DNA of 64,000 bases from Phocaeicola massiliensis B84634 = Timone 84634 = DSM 17679 = JCM 13223. Lineage in GTDB: Bacteria > Bacteroidota > Bacteroidia > Bacteroidales > Bacteroidaceae. This document shows, in pieces, positions 1 through 10,078 of this stretch. Made by a program: the position numbers and the translations under genes. The notes beneath the pieces are model-generated. The model ran no database searches, was not told the origin of the DNA, and was given only the letters and a program-made list of their open reading frames with translations. How positions within the stretch are numbered: position 1 is the first letter of the stretch; each line of letters begins with the position of its first letter. The stretch spans positions 388,819 through 452,818 of the forward strand of contig NZ_KB905473.1 of the NCBI RefSeq assembly GCF_000382445.1, in the 5' to 3' direction.

Positions 1-660
<660 letters not shown>

Positions 661-744
661 TCTTTATATGCCGGATGTTGTATACGTTTAGCGGTTGCTA
701 TGAAATGAAATTACGATCACAGCTTATCAATATGTCAACCTTCT

Positions 745-855
<111 letters not shown>

Positions 856-860
856 TTGAT

Positions 861-902
861 GAAAGCCTCCGAGTCAGTCAAATGATTCGGAGGCTTTTTT
901 TG
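861..902 (+). terminator. rRNA operon terminator
   Basis: A 10-bp perfect stem, AAGCCTCCGA (863-872) with TCGGAGGCTT (887-896), is followed by a run of T. It sits directly after the 5S gene and ends the rRNA operon. Confidence 0.93.
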
Positions 903-1138
903 TGTTTATACTGAGTTCCCGACTTGGAAGGGGTGAAAAAGGCTATTTGACCCAATATTGTTACTCCGCTTGTTTATATCATTGTTCAATGACCTCAAAA
1001 GAGGATTCCTTCCGGCTTGTTGTCTTTCTTTTCTCATTTATTTATTCTGGCTTTGAGCGGACAGTGCTGAGTATTGCTCTGTTGATTCGTTTATATAGAC
1101 TTATGCAGTTAACAGATATTAAATTATCTCTTTCCTTC

Positions 1139-1168
1139 TTGCTTATTCCAATAATATTCATACATTTG
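1139..1168 (+). promoter_or_regulatory. Promoter of the ABC exporter/GntR operon
   Basis: TTG at 1139-1141 and TACATTTG at 1161-1168 with a 19-bp gap match the Bacteroidetes primary promoter pattern. The rest of the 903-1220 gap holds no convincing gene; an 89-codon frame there has no recognisable product and runs into this promoter. Confidence 0.72.
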
Positions 1169-1194
1169 TAGTGTACTAATAAACTAATACACTA
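1169..1194. promoter_or_regulatory. Inverted repeat, probable GntR (YtrA-type) operator
   Basis: TAGTGTA (1169-1175) and TACACTA (1188-1194) form a 26-bp inverted repeat that begins at the last base of the -7 element and so covers the expected transcription start. The third gene of the operon encodes a YtrA-type GntR repressor, and such repressors commonly bind palindromes of this kind at their own promoters. Binding is inferred. Confidence 0.6.
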
Positions 1195-1220
1195 AATAAT
1201 TAATTAAATACATAAACACA

Positions 1221-2063
1221 ATGATGATTGAAGTGAAGAACTTATCTTTCAGTTATGGAAAGAGGAAACAAAAAGTCTTTAATGATTTTTCGCTGACACT
1301 GGATAAAGGTTCAGTTTATGGTCTTTTGGGTAAGAATGGTACCGGTAAATCTACTTTGCTCTATTTAATGACTGGGTTACTCCGTCCGCAAGGAGGTAAA
1401 GTGCTCTATAAAGGAATAGGCGTTTCGTTGCGTTATCCTTTGACATTGCAGGATATGTTTTTGGTGCCCGAGGAATTTGCATTACCATCCGTCAGCCTGA
1501 AACAATATGTAAAGCTGAATGCTCCCTTTTATCCGGCTTTCAGCAATGAACAGCTAAGAGCCTGTCTCCACGACTTTGACATGAATGAGGACATTCATTT
1601 GGGGGAATTGTCCATGGGGCAGAAGAAAAAGGCTTTCATGTGTTTCGCGCTGGCCGCCAACACTTCTTTACTGCTCATGGATGAGCCTAGTAACGGACTG
1701 GATATTCCTTCCAAAAGTCAGTTCCGCAAGGTGATTGCATCGGGCATGACAGATGACAAATCAGTGATTATTTCTACCCATCAGGTAAGGGATATCGACA
1801 GCCTGTTGGACCATGTGGTGATAATCGACGGTACTCATGTGCTGCTGAATGAATCGGTTAAGGACATTTGCGCGAAACTATATTTTGCCGAACAAGGAAT
1901 GAATGAACCCACAGGAGATGCATTGTATGTGCAGCCTTCGGTTCAGGGAAACAGCGTGATTCTTTCTAATGTTTATAACGAAGAAACCAAGCTGAATCTG
2001 GAAGTACTGTTCAATGCTATGTTGGCAGAAAGAGAAAAAATGCAATCAATATTTAACAAGTAA
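1221..2063 (+). CDS. ABC transporter ATP-binding protein
   Basis: A 280-residue ATPase subunit of an ABC exporter, cytoplasmic side. Walker A is GKNGTGKST near residues 38-46, the signature is LSMGQ near residue 133, Walker B is LLLMDEP, and the switch histidine sits in STHQ. The C-terminal 70 residues lie beyond the nucleotide-binding domain and resemble the tail of GntR-linked ATPases rather than importers. ATG ATG gives two adjacent starts; the first is used. The next gene starts 15 bases after the stop and encodes the membrane partner, followed by a GntR regulator that overlaps it. Family knowledge for YtrA-linked ATPases suggests export or defence against a membrane-active compound, but the substrate cannot be read from the sequence. 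Confidence 0.9.
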   Translation: MMIEVKNLSFSYGKRKQKVFNDFSLTLDKGSVYGLLGKNGTGKSTLLYLMTGLLRPQGGKVLYKGIGVSLRYPLTLQDMFLVPEEFALPSVSLKQYVKLNAPFYPAFSNEQLRACLHDFDMNEDIHLGELSMGQKKKAFMCFALAANTSLLLMDEPSNGLDIPSKSQFRKVIASGMTDDKSVIISTHQVRDIDSLLDHVVIIDGTHVLLNESVKDICAKLYFAEQGMNEPTGDALYVQPSVQGNSVILSNVYNEETKLNLEVLFNAMLAEREKMQSIFNK

Positions 2064-2078
2064 AGACACAGATACATT

Positions 2079-2981
2079 ATGGATACTAATCATTTCTTTA
2101 GCTTTTCGCGTATTGCCATGGTCATGAAACGCGAGATTATAGAAAACTGGAAAAAGAACCTTTATGCTTTCATCGGACTTTATGCAGCCTTTGCGCTGGT
2201 CGTGGTGGGTAATATGTGGGGAATGAGTATGAATGCTGAAAATGCATTTGCTAGTCCTGATATCTTCTTTGTTAGGTATTGTACGAATATACTGGGGGCT
2301 TTTATCTTTATATGTCTGTTGGGCAGTTTGATTTATGCTTCCGGCATTTTAGATAATATGAGAAATAAAGAGATGCGCATATCTTTCTTGATGCTTCCTG
2401 CAACAATGTTGGAGAAGTATGTGGCACGCTTCCTGATGGCTACGCTGGGATTTATAATAGCTGCCATTGTTGGAATGCTTTTGGCAGAGGTTACTCGTTA
2501 TATTCTGCTTCCTTTGTTTGACTTGCCTGATGTGTTTCATAGCTCCGCATTGTTTAAAGTATTTTCTATGCTTACTATAGATGGTGAGCAGGCATTTAGA
2601 GGTTCCTATGCATTTAATATGGAGTATATGCCTTGGTTGGGTGAGGCTTGTGGATGGAGCTTTTTGATTTGGTCACACTCACTCTATGTTTTAGGAGGAA
2701 GTTTTTGGTACAAGAGAGCTTTTCTCAAGACTTTGGGGACACTGATTGTGATTTCTATCCTTGGCTCTATTATCACGGTACAGATTGTGGAGTGGATAGG
2801 AGAAGAAGGCATGATGGGTCTTCACGACTGGTTGGAAGAAAACTTCCGGTGGATGACGCTGAACAAACTGCTTTCATTTGGCGGTGCTTTCTTTAGTGCC
2901 TTCACAATGTTCAACTGGTGGTTGGGCTATAAGCTCTTTACCCGTTCGCAAGTTATTAAACCTAAATTTCGTTTGCTATGA
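2079..2981 (+). CDS. ABC-2 type membrane permease
   Basis: A 300-residue integral membrane protein with about six hydrophobic segments (near residues 31-50, 73-92, 117-138, 190-210, 219-240 and 267-287). It has no recognisable catalytic motif. It lies between the ATPase and the GntR regulator of the same operon, and its stop overlaps the regulator start in an ATGA arrangement, indicating translational coupling. The role as the membrane half of the exporter is inferred from topology and context; no specific subfamily is claimed. Confidence 0.8.
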   Translation: MDTNHFFSFSRIAMVMKREIIENWKKNLYAFIGLYAAFALVVVGNMWGMSMNAENAFASPDIFFVRYCTNILGAFIFICLLGSLIYASGILDNMRNKEMRISFLMLPATMLEKYVARFLMATLGFIIAAIVGMLLAEVTRYILLPLFDLPDVFHSSALFKVFSMLTIDGEQAFRGSYAFNMEYMPWLGEACGWSFLIWSHSLYVLGGSFWYKRAFLKTLGTLIVISILGSIITVQIVEWIGEEGMMGLHDWLEENFRWMTLNKLLSFGGAFFSAFTMFNWWLGYKLFTRSQVIKPKFRLL

Positions 2982-3343
2982 AATTTAAAGAAAGTAAATC
3001 TATTTATTTGCAGATAGCCGACCGGATATGTGACGAGATTCTGCAAGGGCAATATCCCGAAGAAGAGCGAATCCCTTCGGTCAGGGAATATGCCGGCACA
3101 GTGGAAGTGAATGCCAATACGGTAGTCCGCACTTATGATTATTTGCAAGGGTTGGAAATCATATACAATAAACGCGGTATTGGCTATTTTGTATCGACAG
3201 GAGCTAAAGAGCGAATTATCACTCTTCGCAAAGATACCTTCTTGCATGAGGACTTACCGGAGTTTTTCAGACAACTGAAGACATTGGAGATTTCCATGGA
3301 TGAGATAGACAAGATGTATAAAAAATATTTGGAACAACAATAG
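2978..3343 (+). CDS. GntR-family transcriptional regulator (YtrA-type)
   Basis: A 121-residue DNA-binding protein. The N-terminal 70 residues are a GntR winged helix-turn-helix (IYLQIADRICDEILQG, then IPSVREYA and NANTVVRTYDYL, then the wing RGIGYFVS). Only about 50 residues follow, the short helical tail typical of the YtrA subfamily, which lacks a large ligand domain and usually dimerises through this tail. It is the last gene of the operon, overlapping the permease by 4 bases. It probably represses its own operon through the palindrome at 1169-1194. Placement last rather than first is the only unusual feature. Confidence 0.88.
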   Translation: MKFKESKSIYLQIADRICDEILQGQYPEEERIPSVREYAGTVEVNANTVVRTYDYLQGLEIIYNKRGIGYFVSTGAKERIITLRKDTFLHEDLPEFFRQLKTLEISMDEIDKMYKKYLEQQ

Positions 3344-3404
3344 TAACACAAACACATTTTTCAGTGGGGTATCAAAACTCAGATGGTCTATCAAACCATC
3401 AACT

Positions 3405-3471
3405 GTAGGGGCAGGGTTTGCCTGCCCGAATACGCAAACAAGCTATTTGGGGAGAGCAATCTCGCCCCTAC
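3405..3471. repeat. Intergenic inverted repeat, GTAGGGGC family
   Basis: GTAGGGGC (3405-3412) and GCCCCTAC (3464-3471) are perfect 8-bp arms around a G/C-rich loop. The same core recurs at 49966-49999 inside the fructan locus. These look like copies of a dispersed intergenic element. Confidence 0.6.
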
Positions 3472-3516
3472 TAATAAAATGACAGCATAATCAACGTTTA
3501 GAAACAGTTCAATTAT

Positions 3517-3920
3517 TTATTTTGATTGATAGTATAATGTATATAAAAAGACTACAGCGATAATCCATATTATCAGCATGGCTATAAAACATATTTTTAT
3601 CCATTGGTAAAATTTCCTTAAACTGCTTTCATGGGAAGTCTTCTTTTTATATTTCTGCCATGCTGTAATATTATGCCTAAAATAGGGCACATGAATGTAA
3701 GTAGAATAGACAGAAGTAATATAGTCTTTATATGTTTATTTATGTGGCTTTAGAATGCGCAACTAATAGCGCTTGTTAGTGCACCTGTAACCGTACAAGC
3801 TCCAAAGAATAGATCACCGACATCACATAATATAGGATGATTGTTCTTATAATAATCTTTGTGTAAAATTAGCTTGCTTCTGTATTTGAATGTTATTAGA
3901 ACCAAACTTACTTTACGTGA
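3517..3920 (-). pseudogene. Decayed small membrane-protein gene
   Basis: Read on the minus strand, three consecutive frame segments look like protein but are joined by frameshifts. The first (about 3920-3750) encodes a hydrophobic stretch including LCDVGDLFFGACTVTGALTS; the second (about 3747-3650) a second hydrophobic helix, TILLLSILLTFMCPILGIIL; the third (about 3665-3517) a basic linker and a third helix ending at a stop at 3517-3519. No start codon opens the first segment. The remainder of the 3344-4189 gap holds a repeat and the MATE promoter. The parent family is not recognised. That this is one broken gene is inferred from composition and order. Confidence 0.4.
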
Positions 3921-4158
3921 TTAAGGATGGGGTTAGTTAGTATGCTATGTGATTCGATATCTATGATTTAAGAGCATAGGACTTTTATGCTCTGAAGAAG
4001 CGTATCAAAATGAATATGCGGCTGTGGATAGGAGTTCATTAATCTTTGTTGATATTATTAGGTACGGAAAGTGATTTTATCAAAACCTTTTGTTGAATGA
4101 TTGTCTGAATTTCTTTATTTCTTGATATAAGTCAAACAGTTACCATCCGAAAACTCAG

Positions 4159-4166
4159 TAACTTTG
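4159..4166 (+). promoter_or_regulatory. Promoter -7 element (MATE gene)
   Basis: TAACTTTG 24 bases before the GTG start matches TAnnTTTG. No clear upstream TTTG at the usual distance. Confidence 0.55.
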
Positions 4167-4189
4167 CACCTCAAAAAACAGGGTAACAA

Positions 4190-5539
4190 GTGAATGAAAT
4201 AAAAGAACCGAGAAGTGTACGCCGGAATTTGTCTAAACTGGTCGTACCTATCTTTATAGAAACTTTATTGATTATGATGCTGGGGGCAGTTGACACTATC
4301 ATGCTGAGCCAGTATTCAGACAATGCAGTTGCCGCCGTCGGAGTGGTGAACCAGTTGATTATGTTTGCCTTTCTTATCTTTGAGGTGATAAACCTGGGTA
4401 CCTCTGTACTTTGTTCGCAATATTTGGGGGCAAAGAAACAGAAGAATGTGGTTCAGGTGGTAGGCGTGGCTATTCTGCTCAATCTTGTGCTCGGATTAGT
4501 GGTAAGTGCTATTTTGCATTATGGTGCGCCGTTGTTATTGACACTGATGGGACTGCGTCCTGAATTGATGGTCTATGGAGTGGGGTATATGGAGATAGTG
4601 GGGGCGTTCGCCTTCTTTCAGGCACTTTCACTGACGGTTTCTGCGTCTTTGCGTAGTGCTAACAAGGCTGTCTATCCTATGATGGTCATTGTGGTGGTGA
4701 ATATCCTGAATATCATAGGTAATTACTCCTTAATCTTCGGTAAGTTCGGCATGCCGGCATTGGGGGTGGAAGGAGCGGCTATTTCGACGGCTTTTGCCAG
4801 AGGAGTGTCGATGATTATCCTTTTTATTATTCTGTTTCGTAAATATATACCCAAGTTCCCGATTGACTACTTCCGACCTTTTCCCTTTGTGGAACTGAAG
4901 AATCTGTTGAAAATCGGTCTTCCGTCGGCAGGGGAGAACATGTCTTATAGCTTATCGCAGGTGTTACTGACTTATTTTATCAATATGCTTGGAAATGAAG
5001 CTCTTACTACGCGAACATACGTGGTTAATATGGTGATGTTTGTCTATCTGTTTGCGATAGCCATGGCACAAGGCGGGGCTATCTGCATCGGGCATTTGGT
5101 GGGGGAGAAGAAAATAAGAGCTGCCTATTTGTTGGGCAAGTATGTAATGCGTATTTCTATTTTAGTGTCGCTGGTACTTTCCTGTATTTGGGCTTTGATG
5201 GGGCACACGCTCTTTAGTTGGTTGACAGACAATGCGGAGATTGTCCGTTTGGGTACTGTCATCCTTTTTGTCGATGTGATACTTGAAGTGGGGCGTGCCA
5301 TTAACATTTATGCCACCAATGCCCTTCGTGCAACCGGAGATGTGAACTATCCTTTTTATGTAGGGGTAGTTGTACAATGGAGCATAGCAGTAGGCTGCGG
5401 CTATCTGTTCGGGCTCTATTGGGGGTGGGGACTGGTCGGTATGTGGTGTGCTTTCTTGCTGGACGAGAACATTCGCGGCATCATTTTTGTGCGGCGTTGG
5501 AATAGTATGAAGTGGGCAAAGAAAGGATTTGTGAAATAA
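4190..5539 (+). CDS. MATE family multidrug/organic cation efflux protein
   Basis: A 449-residue inner-membrane protein with about 12 transmembrane helices and the two-fold repeat of MATE transporters (first half near residues 15-225, second near 235-440). Typical strings include the N-terminal PIFIETLLIMMLGAVDTIML and NILNIIGNYSLIFG at the end of the first half. It would export cationic drugs or metabolites using a Na+ or H+ gradient; the substrate is not visible. The only start in frame close to the promoter is GTG at 4190; the ATG four bases on is out of frame. It has its own promoter and stands alone before purB. Confidence 0.9.
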   Translation: MNEIKEPRSVRRNLSKLVVPIFIETLLIMMLGAVDTIMLSQYSDNAVAAVGVVNQLIMFAFLIFEVINLGTSVLCSQYLGAKKQKNVVQVVGVAILLNLVLGLVVSAILHYGAPLLLTLMGLRPELMVYGVGYMEIVGAFAFFQALSLTVSASLRSANKAVYPMMVIVVVNILNIIGNYSLIFGKFGMPALGVEGAAISTAFARGVSMIILFIILFRKYIPKFPIDYFRPFPFVELKNLLKIGLPSAGENMSYSLSQVLLTYFINMLGNEALTTRTYVVNMVMFVYLFAIAMAQGGAICIGHLVGEKKIRAAYLLGKYVMRISILVSLVLSCIWALMGHTLFSWLTDNAEIVRLGTVILFVDVILEVGRAINIYATNALRATGDVNYPFYVGVVVQWSIAVGCGYLFGLYWGWGLVGMWCAFLLDENIRGIIFVRRWNSMKWAKKGFVK

Positions 5540-5598
5540 TAAATGTGATTTTCGCAAACTTTATAGTGATTGAGGCGGTTAAACTCAATAAAAAGAAT

Positions 5599-5606
5599 TA
5601 ATTTTG
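5599..5606 (+). promoter_or_regulatory. Promoter -7 element (purB)
   Basis: TAATTTTG ends 27 bases before the purB ATG at 5634. It places the transcript start after an upstream in-frame TTG codon, so it supports ATG 5634. Confidence 0.6.
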
Positions 5607-5633
5607 CAATCTGATAATTATCTAAAATACATT

Positions 5634-6980
5634 ATGGAGCTCGATTTACTCACGGCAATATCACCTATTGACGGTCGATACAGAGGAAAAGCGGGAGCTT
5701 TGGCCTCTTATTTTTCTGAATTTGCACTCATTAAGTACCGTGTGCAGGTAGAAATAGAATATTTCATCACTTTATGTGAGCTACCGTTACCGCAGCTGAC
5801 AAGCTTTGATCATGCACGTTTTGCATCGCTTCGTGCTATCTACCAAAACTTCTCGGAAGCCGATGCCGGACGCATTAAGGAAATAGAGAGTGTTACAAAC
5901 CACGACGTTAAAGCTGTAGAATATTTCATTAAGGAACAATTTGATAAGTTGGGCGGAATGGAAGAATACAAGGAGTTTATCCACTTCGGCCTTACTTCTC
6001 AGGACATTAATAATACGTCAGTGCCTTTGTCTGTCAAAGAAGCGCTGGAACAAGTATATTATCCGCAGATTGAAGAACTGATTGCGCAGCTGACTGCTTA
6101 CGCAGAAGAATGGGCGAATATCCCGATGTTGGCAAAGACTCACGGACAGCCTGCGTCTCCCACTCGTTTGGGCAAGGAAATCATGGTGTTCGTTTATCGC
6201 CTTAACCGTCAGTTGGCTGTGCTGAAGGCTTGTCCCATTACTGCTAAATTTGGTGGAGCCACAGGTAATTATAATGCGCATCATGTGGCATATCCGCAAT
6301 ATGACTGGAAAGCATTCGGCAATAAGTTTGTGGCAGAGAAACTCGGTCTGGAACGCGAGGAATATACCACTCAGATTTCAAACTATGACAATCTGGGAGC
6401 TATCTTTGATGCCATGAAACGCATTAATACCATAATGATTGACATGAACCGCGATTTCTGGCAGTATATCTCTATGGAATATTTTAAGCAGAAAATCAAG
6501 GCGGGTGAAGTCGGTTCGAGTGCCATGCCGCACAAAGTGAACCCTATCGACTTTGAAAATGCGGAAGGAAACTTGGGAATGGCCAATGCTATATTGGAGC
6601 ACCTTTCTTCTAAACTGCCGGTTTCGCGCTTGCAGCGTGACTTGACAGATTCTACAGTGTTGCGCAATGTAGGTGTACCTTTCGGACATATCATCATTGC
6701 CATTCAAAGTTCATTGAAGGGATTGCGTAAGCTGTTGCTGAATGAACATAAGATTTATGAGGATTTGGATAACTGCTGGAGTGTAGTGGCAGAAGCTATT
6801 CAAACCATTCTTCGCCGGGAGGCTTATCCGCACCCGTATGAGGCACTGAAAGCGTTAACACGTACTAATCAGGCTATTACCGAATCGTCTATCAAAGAAT
6901 TTATCGAGACATTAAATGTCGGTGAAGAAATAAAAAAAGAGCTGCGTGAGATTACGCCGCACAACTATACAGGCATTTAA
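5634..6980 (+). CDS. purB: Adenylosuccinate lyase
   Basis: A 448-residue cytosolic enzyme of the fumarase/aspartase superfamily. It acts twice in purine synthesis, releasing fumarate from SAICAR and from adenylosuccinate. The N-terminal ISPIDGRYRGK is diagnostic of PurB, and the superfamily signature GSSAMPHKVNP lies near residues 295-305. The catalytic serine is in the signature loop, and the histidine pair is in HDVKAVEY and KTHGQPASPT. ATG 5634 is chosen because it opens the conserved N-terminus and lies just after the promoter element at 5599. It leads a same-strand group with rluB and asnS. Confidence 0.96.
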   Translation: MELDLLTAISPIDGRYRGKAGALASYFSEFALIKYRVQVEIEYFITLCELPLPQLTSFDHARFASLRAIYQNFSEADAGRIKEIESVTNHDVKAVEYFIKEQFDKLGGMEEYKEFIHFGLTSQDINNTSVPLSVKEALEQVYYPQIEELIAQLTAYAEEWANIPMLAKTHGQPASPTRLGKEIMVFVYRLNRQLAVLKACPITAKFGGATGNYNAHHVAYPQYDWKAFGNKFVAEKLGLEREEYTTQISNYDNLGAIFDAMKRINTIMIDMNRDFWQYISMEYFKQKIKAGEVGSSAMPHKVNPIDFENAEGNLGMANAILEHLSSKLPVSRLQRDLTDSTVLRNVGVPFGHIIIAIQSSLKGLRKLLLNEHKIYEDLDNCWSVVAEAIQTILRREAYPHPYEALKALTRTNQAITESSIKEFIETLNVGEEIKKELREITPHNYTGI

Positions 6981-7056
6981 AATGTTATTTATTTAAAGTA
7001 AAAAAAGAAACAGAGCCCGAGAGGGCGTTATACATTAATTTAATTAAAGAGAAATC

Positions 7057-8484
7057 ATGAGTACAGAAAATGAAAACAGACAAGAAGGTTCTGTAAACGA
7101 AGAAAACCAGAATGTCAGCCGTGATGGTGGTTATAAGTCTTATAACAGAGACAATAATTACAACAGATACAACAACGACGGCGAACAGCGTCAGTATCGT
7201 CCCCGCACTAACTATAACCGTGAGGGAGGAGAACGCCCTTATCGCTCTTCGTATAATAATGGTGAGCGTCCTTCTTACAATCGTTATAATAATGGCGAAC
7301 GTCCGCAACGTCCCCGTTTCAATTCTAACAGTGAAGAAGGTGGTGAACGCCAGTATCGTCCTCGTACTAATTATAATCGTGAAGGGGGAGAACAGCGTCA
7401 GTATCGTCCTCGTACCAACTATAACCGCGAAGGTGGTGAGCAGCGTCCTTACTCTCCGCGTCCGCGTACCAATTATAATCGTGAAAGTGGTGAACAGCGT
7501 CCGTATACTCCGCGTCCCCGTTTCAATAGCGGTGAAGGTGGTGAACAGCGTCCTTACTCTCCGCGTCCTCGCGTAGGAGGTTATAATCAAGGAGGTGGAT
7601 ATAACCGTGAGGGCGGCGACCGTCCTTATCGTCCGCGTACCGGGGGGTATAACCAAGGTGGAGGATACAACCGTCCTTACCGTCCGCGTACCAGTGATTA
7701 TAATCCGAATGCTAAATATAGCTTGAAAAAGCAGATAGAATATAAGGATATACTGACTGATCCGAACGAACCGATTCGTTTGAATAAATTCCTGGCAAAT
7801 GCAGGTGTTTGTTCTCGTCGCGAAGCTGATGAATTCATCACTGCGGGAGTGGTAAGCGTAAATGGTGTAATAGTAACAGAATTGGGTACTAAAATCAAGC
7901 GTACAGACGAAGTGAAGTTCCACGATGAACCGGTGAGCATTGAACGTAAAGCTTATGTTTTGCTGAACAAACCGAAAGATTGCGTGACTACTTCCGATGA
8001 TCCTCAGGAACGTAAGACAGTGATGGATTTTGTGAAGGGTGCTTGTAAGGAGCGTATCTATCCTGTAGGTCGTCTGGACCGTAACACTACCGGTGTTCTG
8101 CTATTGACCAATGACGGTGATTTGGCTTCAAAACTGACTCATCCGAAATACTTGAAGAAGAAGATTTATCATGTATATTGTGATAAGAATGTAGCTAAGG
8201 CAGATCTCGATCAAATTGCAGCCGGTATTACTTTGGATGACGGTGATATTCATGCAGATGCCATCAGTTATGCATCGGATACAGACAAGTCGCAGGTAGG
8301 TATTGAAATCCACTCCGGAAAGAACCGTATCGTGCGCCGTATTTTTGAATCACTGGGTTATAAGGTTGTGAAACTGGACCGTGTATATTTTGCGGGTCTA
8401 ACCAAGAAAGGGCTTCGTCGCGGTGACTGGCGTTACCTGACAGAACAGGAAGTGAATATGCTTCGTATGGGCTCATTCGAATAA
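7057..8484 (+). CDS. rluB: RluB/RsuA-family rRNA pseudouridine synthase with a long repetitive N-terminal tail
   Basis: A 475-residue protein. Residues about 25-220 are a low-complexity region rich in Arg, Tyr, Asn and Gly with repeating RPRTNYNREGGEQ-like units. Residues about 240-300 form an S4 RNA-binding domain (RLNKFLANAGVCSRREADE) and the rest is the RsuA/RluB catalytic domain with GRLDRNTTGVLLLTNDGDL, whose Asp is the conserved nucleophile. It isomerises a uridine in rRNA, by homology in helix 89/90 of 23S, though RluE/RluF-like specificity cannot be excluded. Classic RluB carries its basic extension at the C-terminus; here the extension is N-terminal. Start ATG 7057 follows a short GCCC-GAGA-GGGC hairpin at 7015-7026. 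asnS follows after 31 bases. Confidence 0.9.
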   Translation: MSTENENRQEGSVNEENQNVSRDGGYKSYNRDNNYNRYNNDGEQRQYRPRTNYNREGGERPYRSSYNNGERPSYNRYNNGERPQRPRFNSNSEEGGERQYRPRTNYNREGGEQRQYRPRTNYNREGGEQRPYSPRPRTNYNRESGEQRPYTPRPRFNSGEGGEQRPYSPRPRVGGYNQGGGYNREGGDRPYRPRTGGYNQGGGYNRPYRPRTSDYNPNAKYSLKKQIEYKDILTDPNEPIRLNKFLANAGVCSRREADEFITAGVVSVNGVIVTELGTKIKRTDEVKFHDEPVSIERKAYVLLNKPKDCVTTSDDPQERKTVMDFVKGACKERIYPVGRLDRNTTGVLLLTNDGDLASKLTHPKYLKKKIYHVYCDKNVAKADLDQIAAGITLDDGDIHADAISYASDTDKSQVGIEIHSGKNRIVRRIFESLGYKVVKLDRVYFAGLTKKGLRRGDWRYLTEQEVNMLRMGSFE

Positions 8485-8515
8485 TCAAGTAAAATAATAA
8501 TTAAGAGACAAAACA

Positions 8516-9919
8516 ATGGAAAAAATTAGTAGAACAAAGGTAGTTGACCTGTTGAAGCGTCGTGATTTTGGCGCAATGGTCAATGTAAAAGGTTGGGTTC
8601 GTACCCGCCGTGGTAGCAAACAGGTAAATTTTATCGCCCTGAATGACGGTTCTACAATAAATAATGTGCAGATAGTAGTTGATTTGTCAAATTTCGATGA
8701 AGAAATATTGAAACTCATCACTACAGGTGCATGTATCAGTGTGAATGGTGAACTGACCGAATCTATCGGTTCCGGTCAGGCTGCCGAGATTCAGGCACGT
8801 GAAATAGAGGTGCTGGGTGCTTGCGATAACACCTATCCGTTGCAGAAAAAAGGTCATACGATGGAATTCCTTCGTGAGATTGCTCACTTGCGTCCGCGTA
8901 CCAATACTTTCGGCGCAGTGTTCCGCATTCGTCACAATATGGCAATTGCTATCCATAAGTTTTTTCATGAACGTGGCTTTTTCTACTTCCATACTCCTAT
9001 TATTACAGCATCAGACTGTGAAGGAGCCGGTCAGATGTTCCAGGTTACTACCAAGAATCTCTATGACTTGAAGAAGGATGAAAACGGCTCTATTATTTAT
9101 GATGATGATTTCTTTGGCAAACAGGCAAGTCTGACTGTTTCCGGTCAGTTGGAAGGTGAGCTGGCTGCTACGGCATTGGGCGCTATTTATACCTTCGGTC
9201 CGACTTTCCGTGCTGAAAATTCGAATACTCCGCGTCACTTGGCAGAGTTCTGGATGATTGAGCCGGAAGTTGCTTTTAATGATATCATCGACAACATGGA
9301 TTTGGCTGAAGATTTCATTAAATACTGTGTTCGGTGGGCATTGGATAATTGCTATGACGATGTGAAGTTCTTGAATGATATGTTCGATAAGGGCTTGATA
9401 GAGCGTTTGCAGGGCGTATTGAAAGAAACTTTCGTTCGTTTGCCTTATACAGAAGGTATCAAGATCTTGGAAGAAGCGGTAGCGAAAGGGCATAAGTTTG
9501 AATTCCCGGTTTATTGGGGGGTAGACTTGGCGTCAGAGCACGAACGCTTCTTGGTGGAAGAACACTTCAAACGTCCGGTTATTCTGACTGACTATCCGAA
9601 AGAAATCAAGGCATTCTATATGAAGCAGAATGAAGATGGAAAGACCGTTCGCGCCATGGATGTATTGTTCCCGAAGATTGGTGAAATCATTGGTGGTTCC
9701 GAACGTGAAGCAGACTATGATAAACTGATGACCCGCATTCAGGAATTGAACATTCCGATGAAAGATATGTGGTGGTATCTGGATACGCGTAAGTTTGGTT
9801 CATGTCCTCACTCCGGTTTCGGACTCGGATTCGAGCGTCTGCTATTGTTTGTAACAGGCATGACCAATATCCGCGACGTGATTCCGTTCCCGCGTACTCC
9901 GCGCAATGCTGAATTCTAA
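8516..9919 (+). CDS. asnS: Asparaginyl-tRNA synthetase
   Basis: A 467-residue class IIb aminoacyl-tRNA synthetase that charges tRNA-Asn. It has an N-terminal OB-fold anticodon-binding domain ([20 protein letters not shown], residues about 22-41), motif 2 [20 protein letters not shown] near residues 225-245, and motif 3 [10 protein letters not shown] near residues 437-446. Length is normal. It closes the purB-rluB-asnS same-strand group, and a terminator follows at 9939. Confidence 0.97.
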   Translation: MEKISRTKVVDLLKRRDFGAMVNVKGWVRTRRGSKQVNFIALNDGSTINNVQIVVDLSNFDEEILKLITTGACISVNGELTESIGSGQAAEIQAREIEVLGACDNTYPLQKKGHTMEFLREIAHLRPRTNTFGAVFRIRHNMAIAIHKFFHERGFFYFHTPIITASDCEGAGQMFQVTTKNLYDLKKDENGSIIYDDDFFGKQASLTVSGQLEGELAATALGAIYTFGPTFRAENSNTPRHLAEFWMIEPEVAFNDIIDNMDLAEDFIKYCVRWALDNCYDDVKFLNDMFDKGLIERLQGVLKETFVRLPYTEGIKILEEAVAKGHKFEFPVYWGVDLASEHERFLVEEHFKRPVILTDYPKEIKAFYMKQNEDGKTVRAMDVLFPKIGEIIGGSEREADYDKLMTRIQELNIPMKDMWWYLDTRKFGSCPHSGFGLGFERLLLFVTGMTNIRDVIPFPRTPRNAEF

Positions 9920-9938
9920 AAGATATAAATAATGATGG

Positions 9939-9974
9939 AAATCCTGCCCTATAACATAGAGCAGGATTTTTTTT
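9939..9974 (+). terminator. Terminator after asnS
   Basis: AAATCCTGC (9939-9947) pairs with GCAGGATTT (9961-9969), followed by a T tract to 9974. Confidence 0.9.
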
Positions 9975-10027
9975 GCATTTACCTGTAAAAAAGTTATTTA
10001 AAAACGTGGATATATGAAAATTATTTC

Positions 10028-10035
10028 TAATTTTG
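10028..10035 (+). promoter_or_regulatory. Promoter -7 element (secreted DUF4488-like gene)
   Basis: TAATTTTG lies 44 bases before ATG 10079. Confidence 0.55.
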
Positions 10036-10078
10036 TGTATCCACATTACGCAATTTGTTAACTAAATATTATACGACT

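Noticed and set aside
902-1171. 89-codon frame after the rRNA terminator
   Set aside because: It starts within the terminator T tract, has no recognisable domain and runs into the promoter of the ABC operon.
7112-7576. 154-codon frame rich in Ile/Val/Thr inside rluB
   Set aside because: It is a second-frame shadow of the repetitive Arg/Tyr/Gly tail; the same repeats give low-complexity frames on the opposite strand too.
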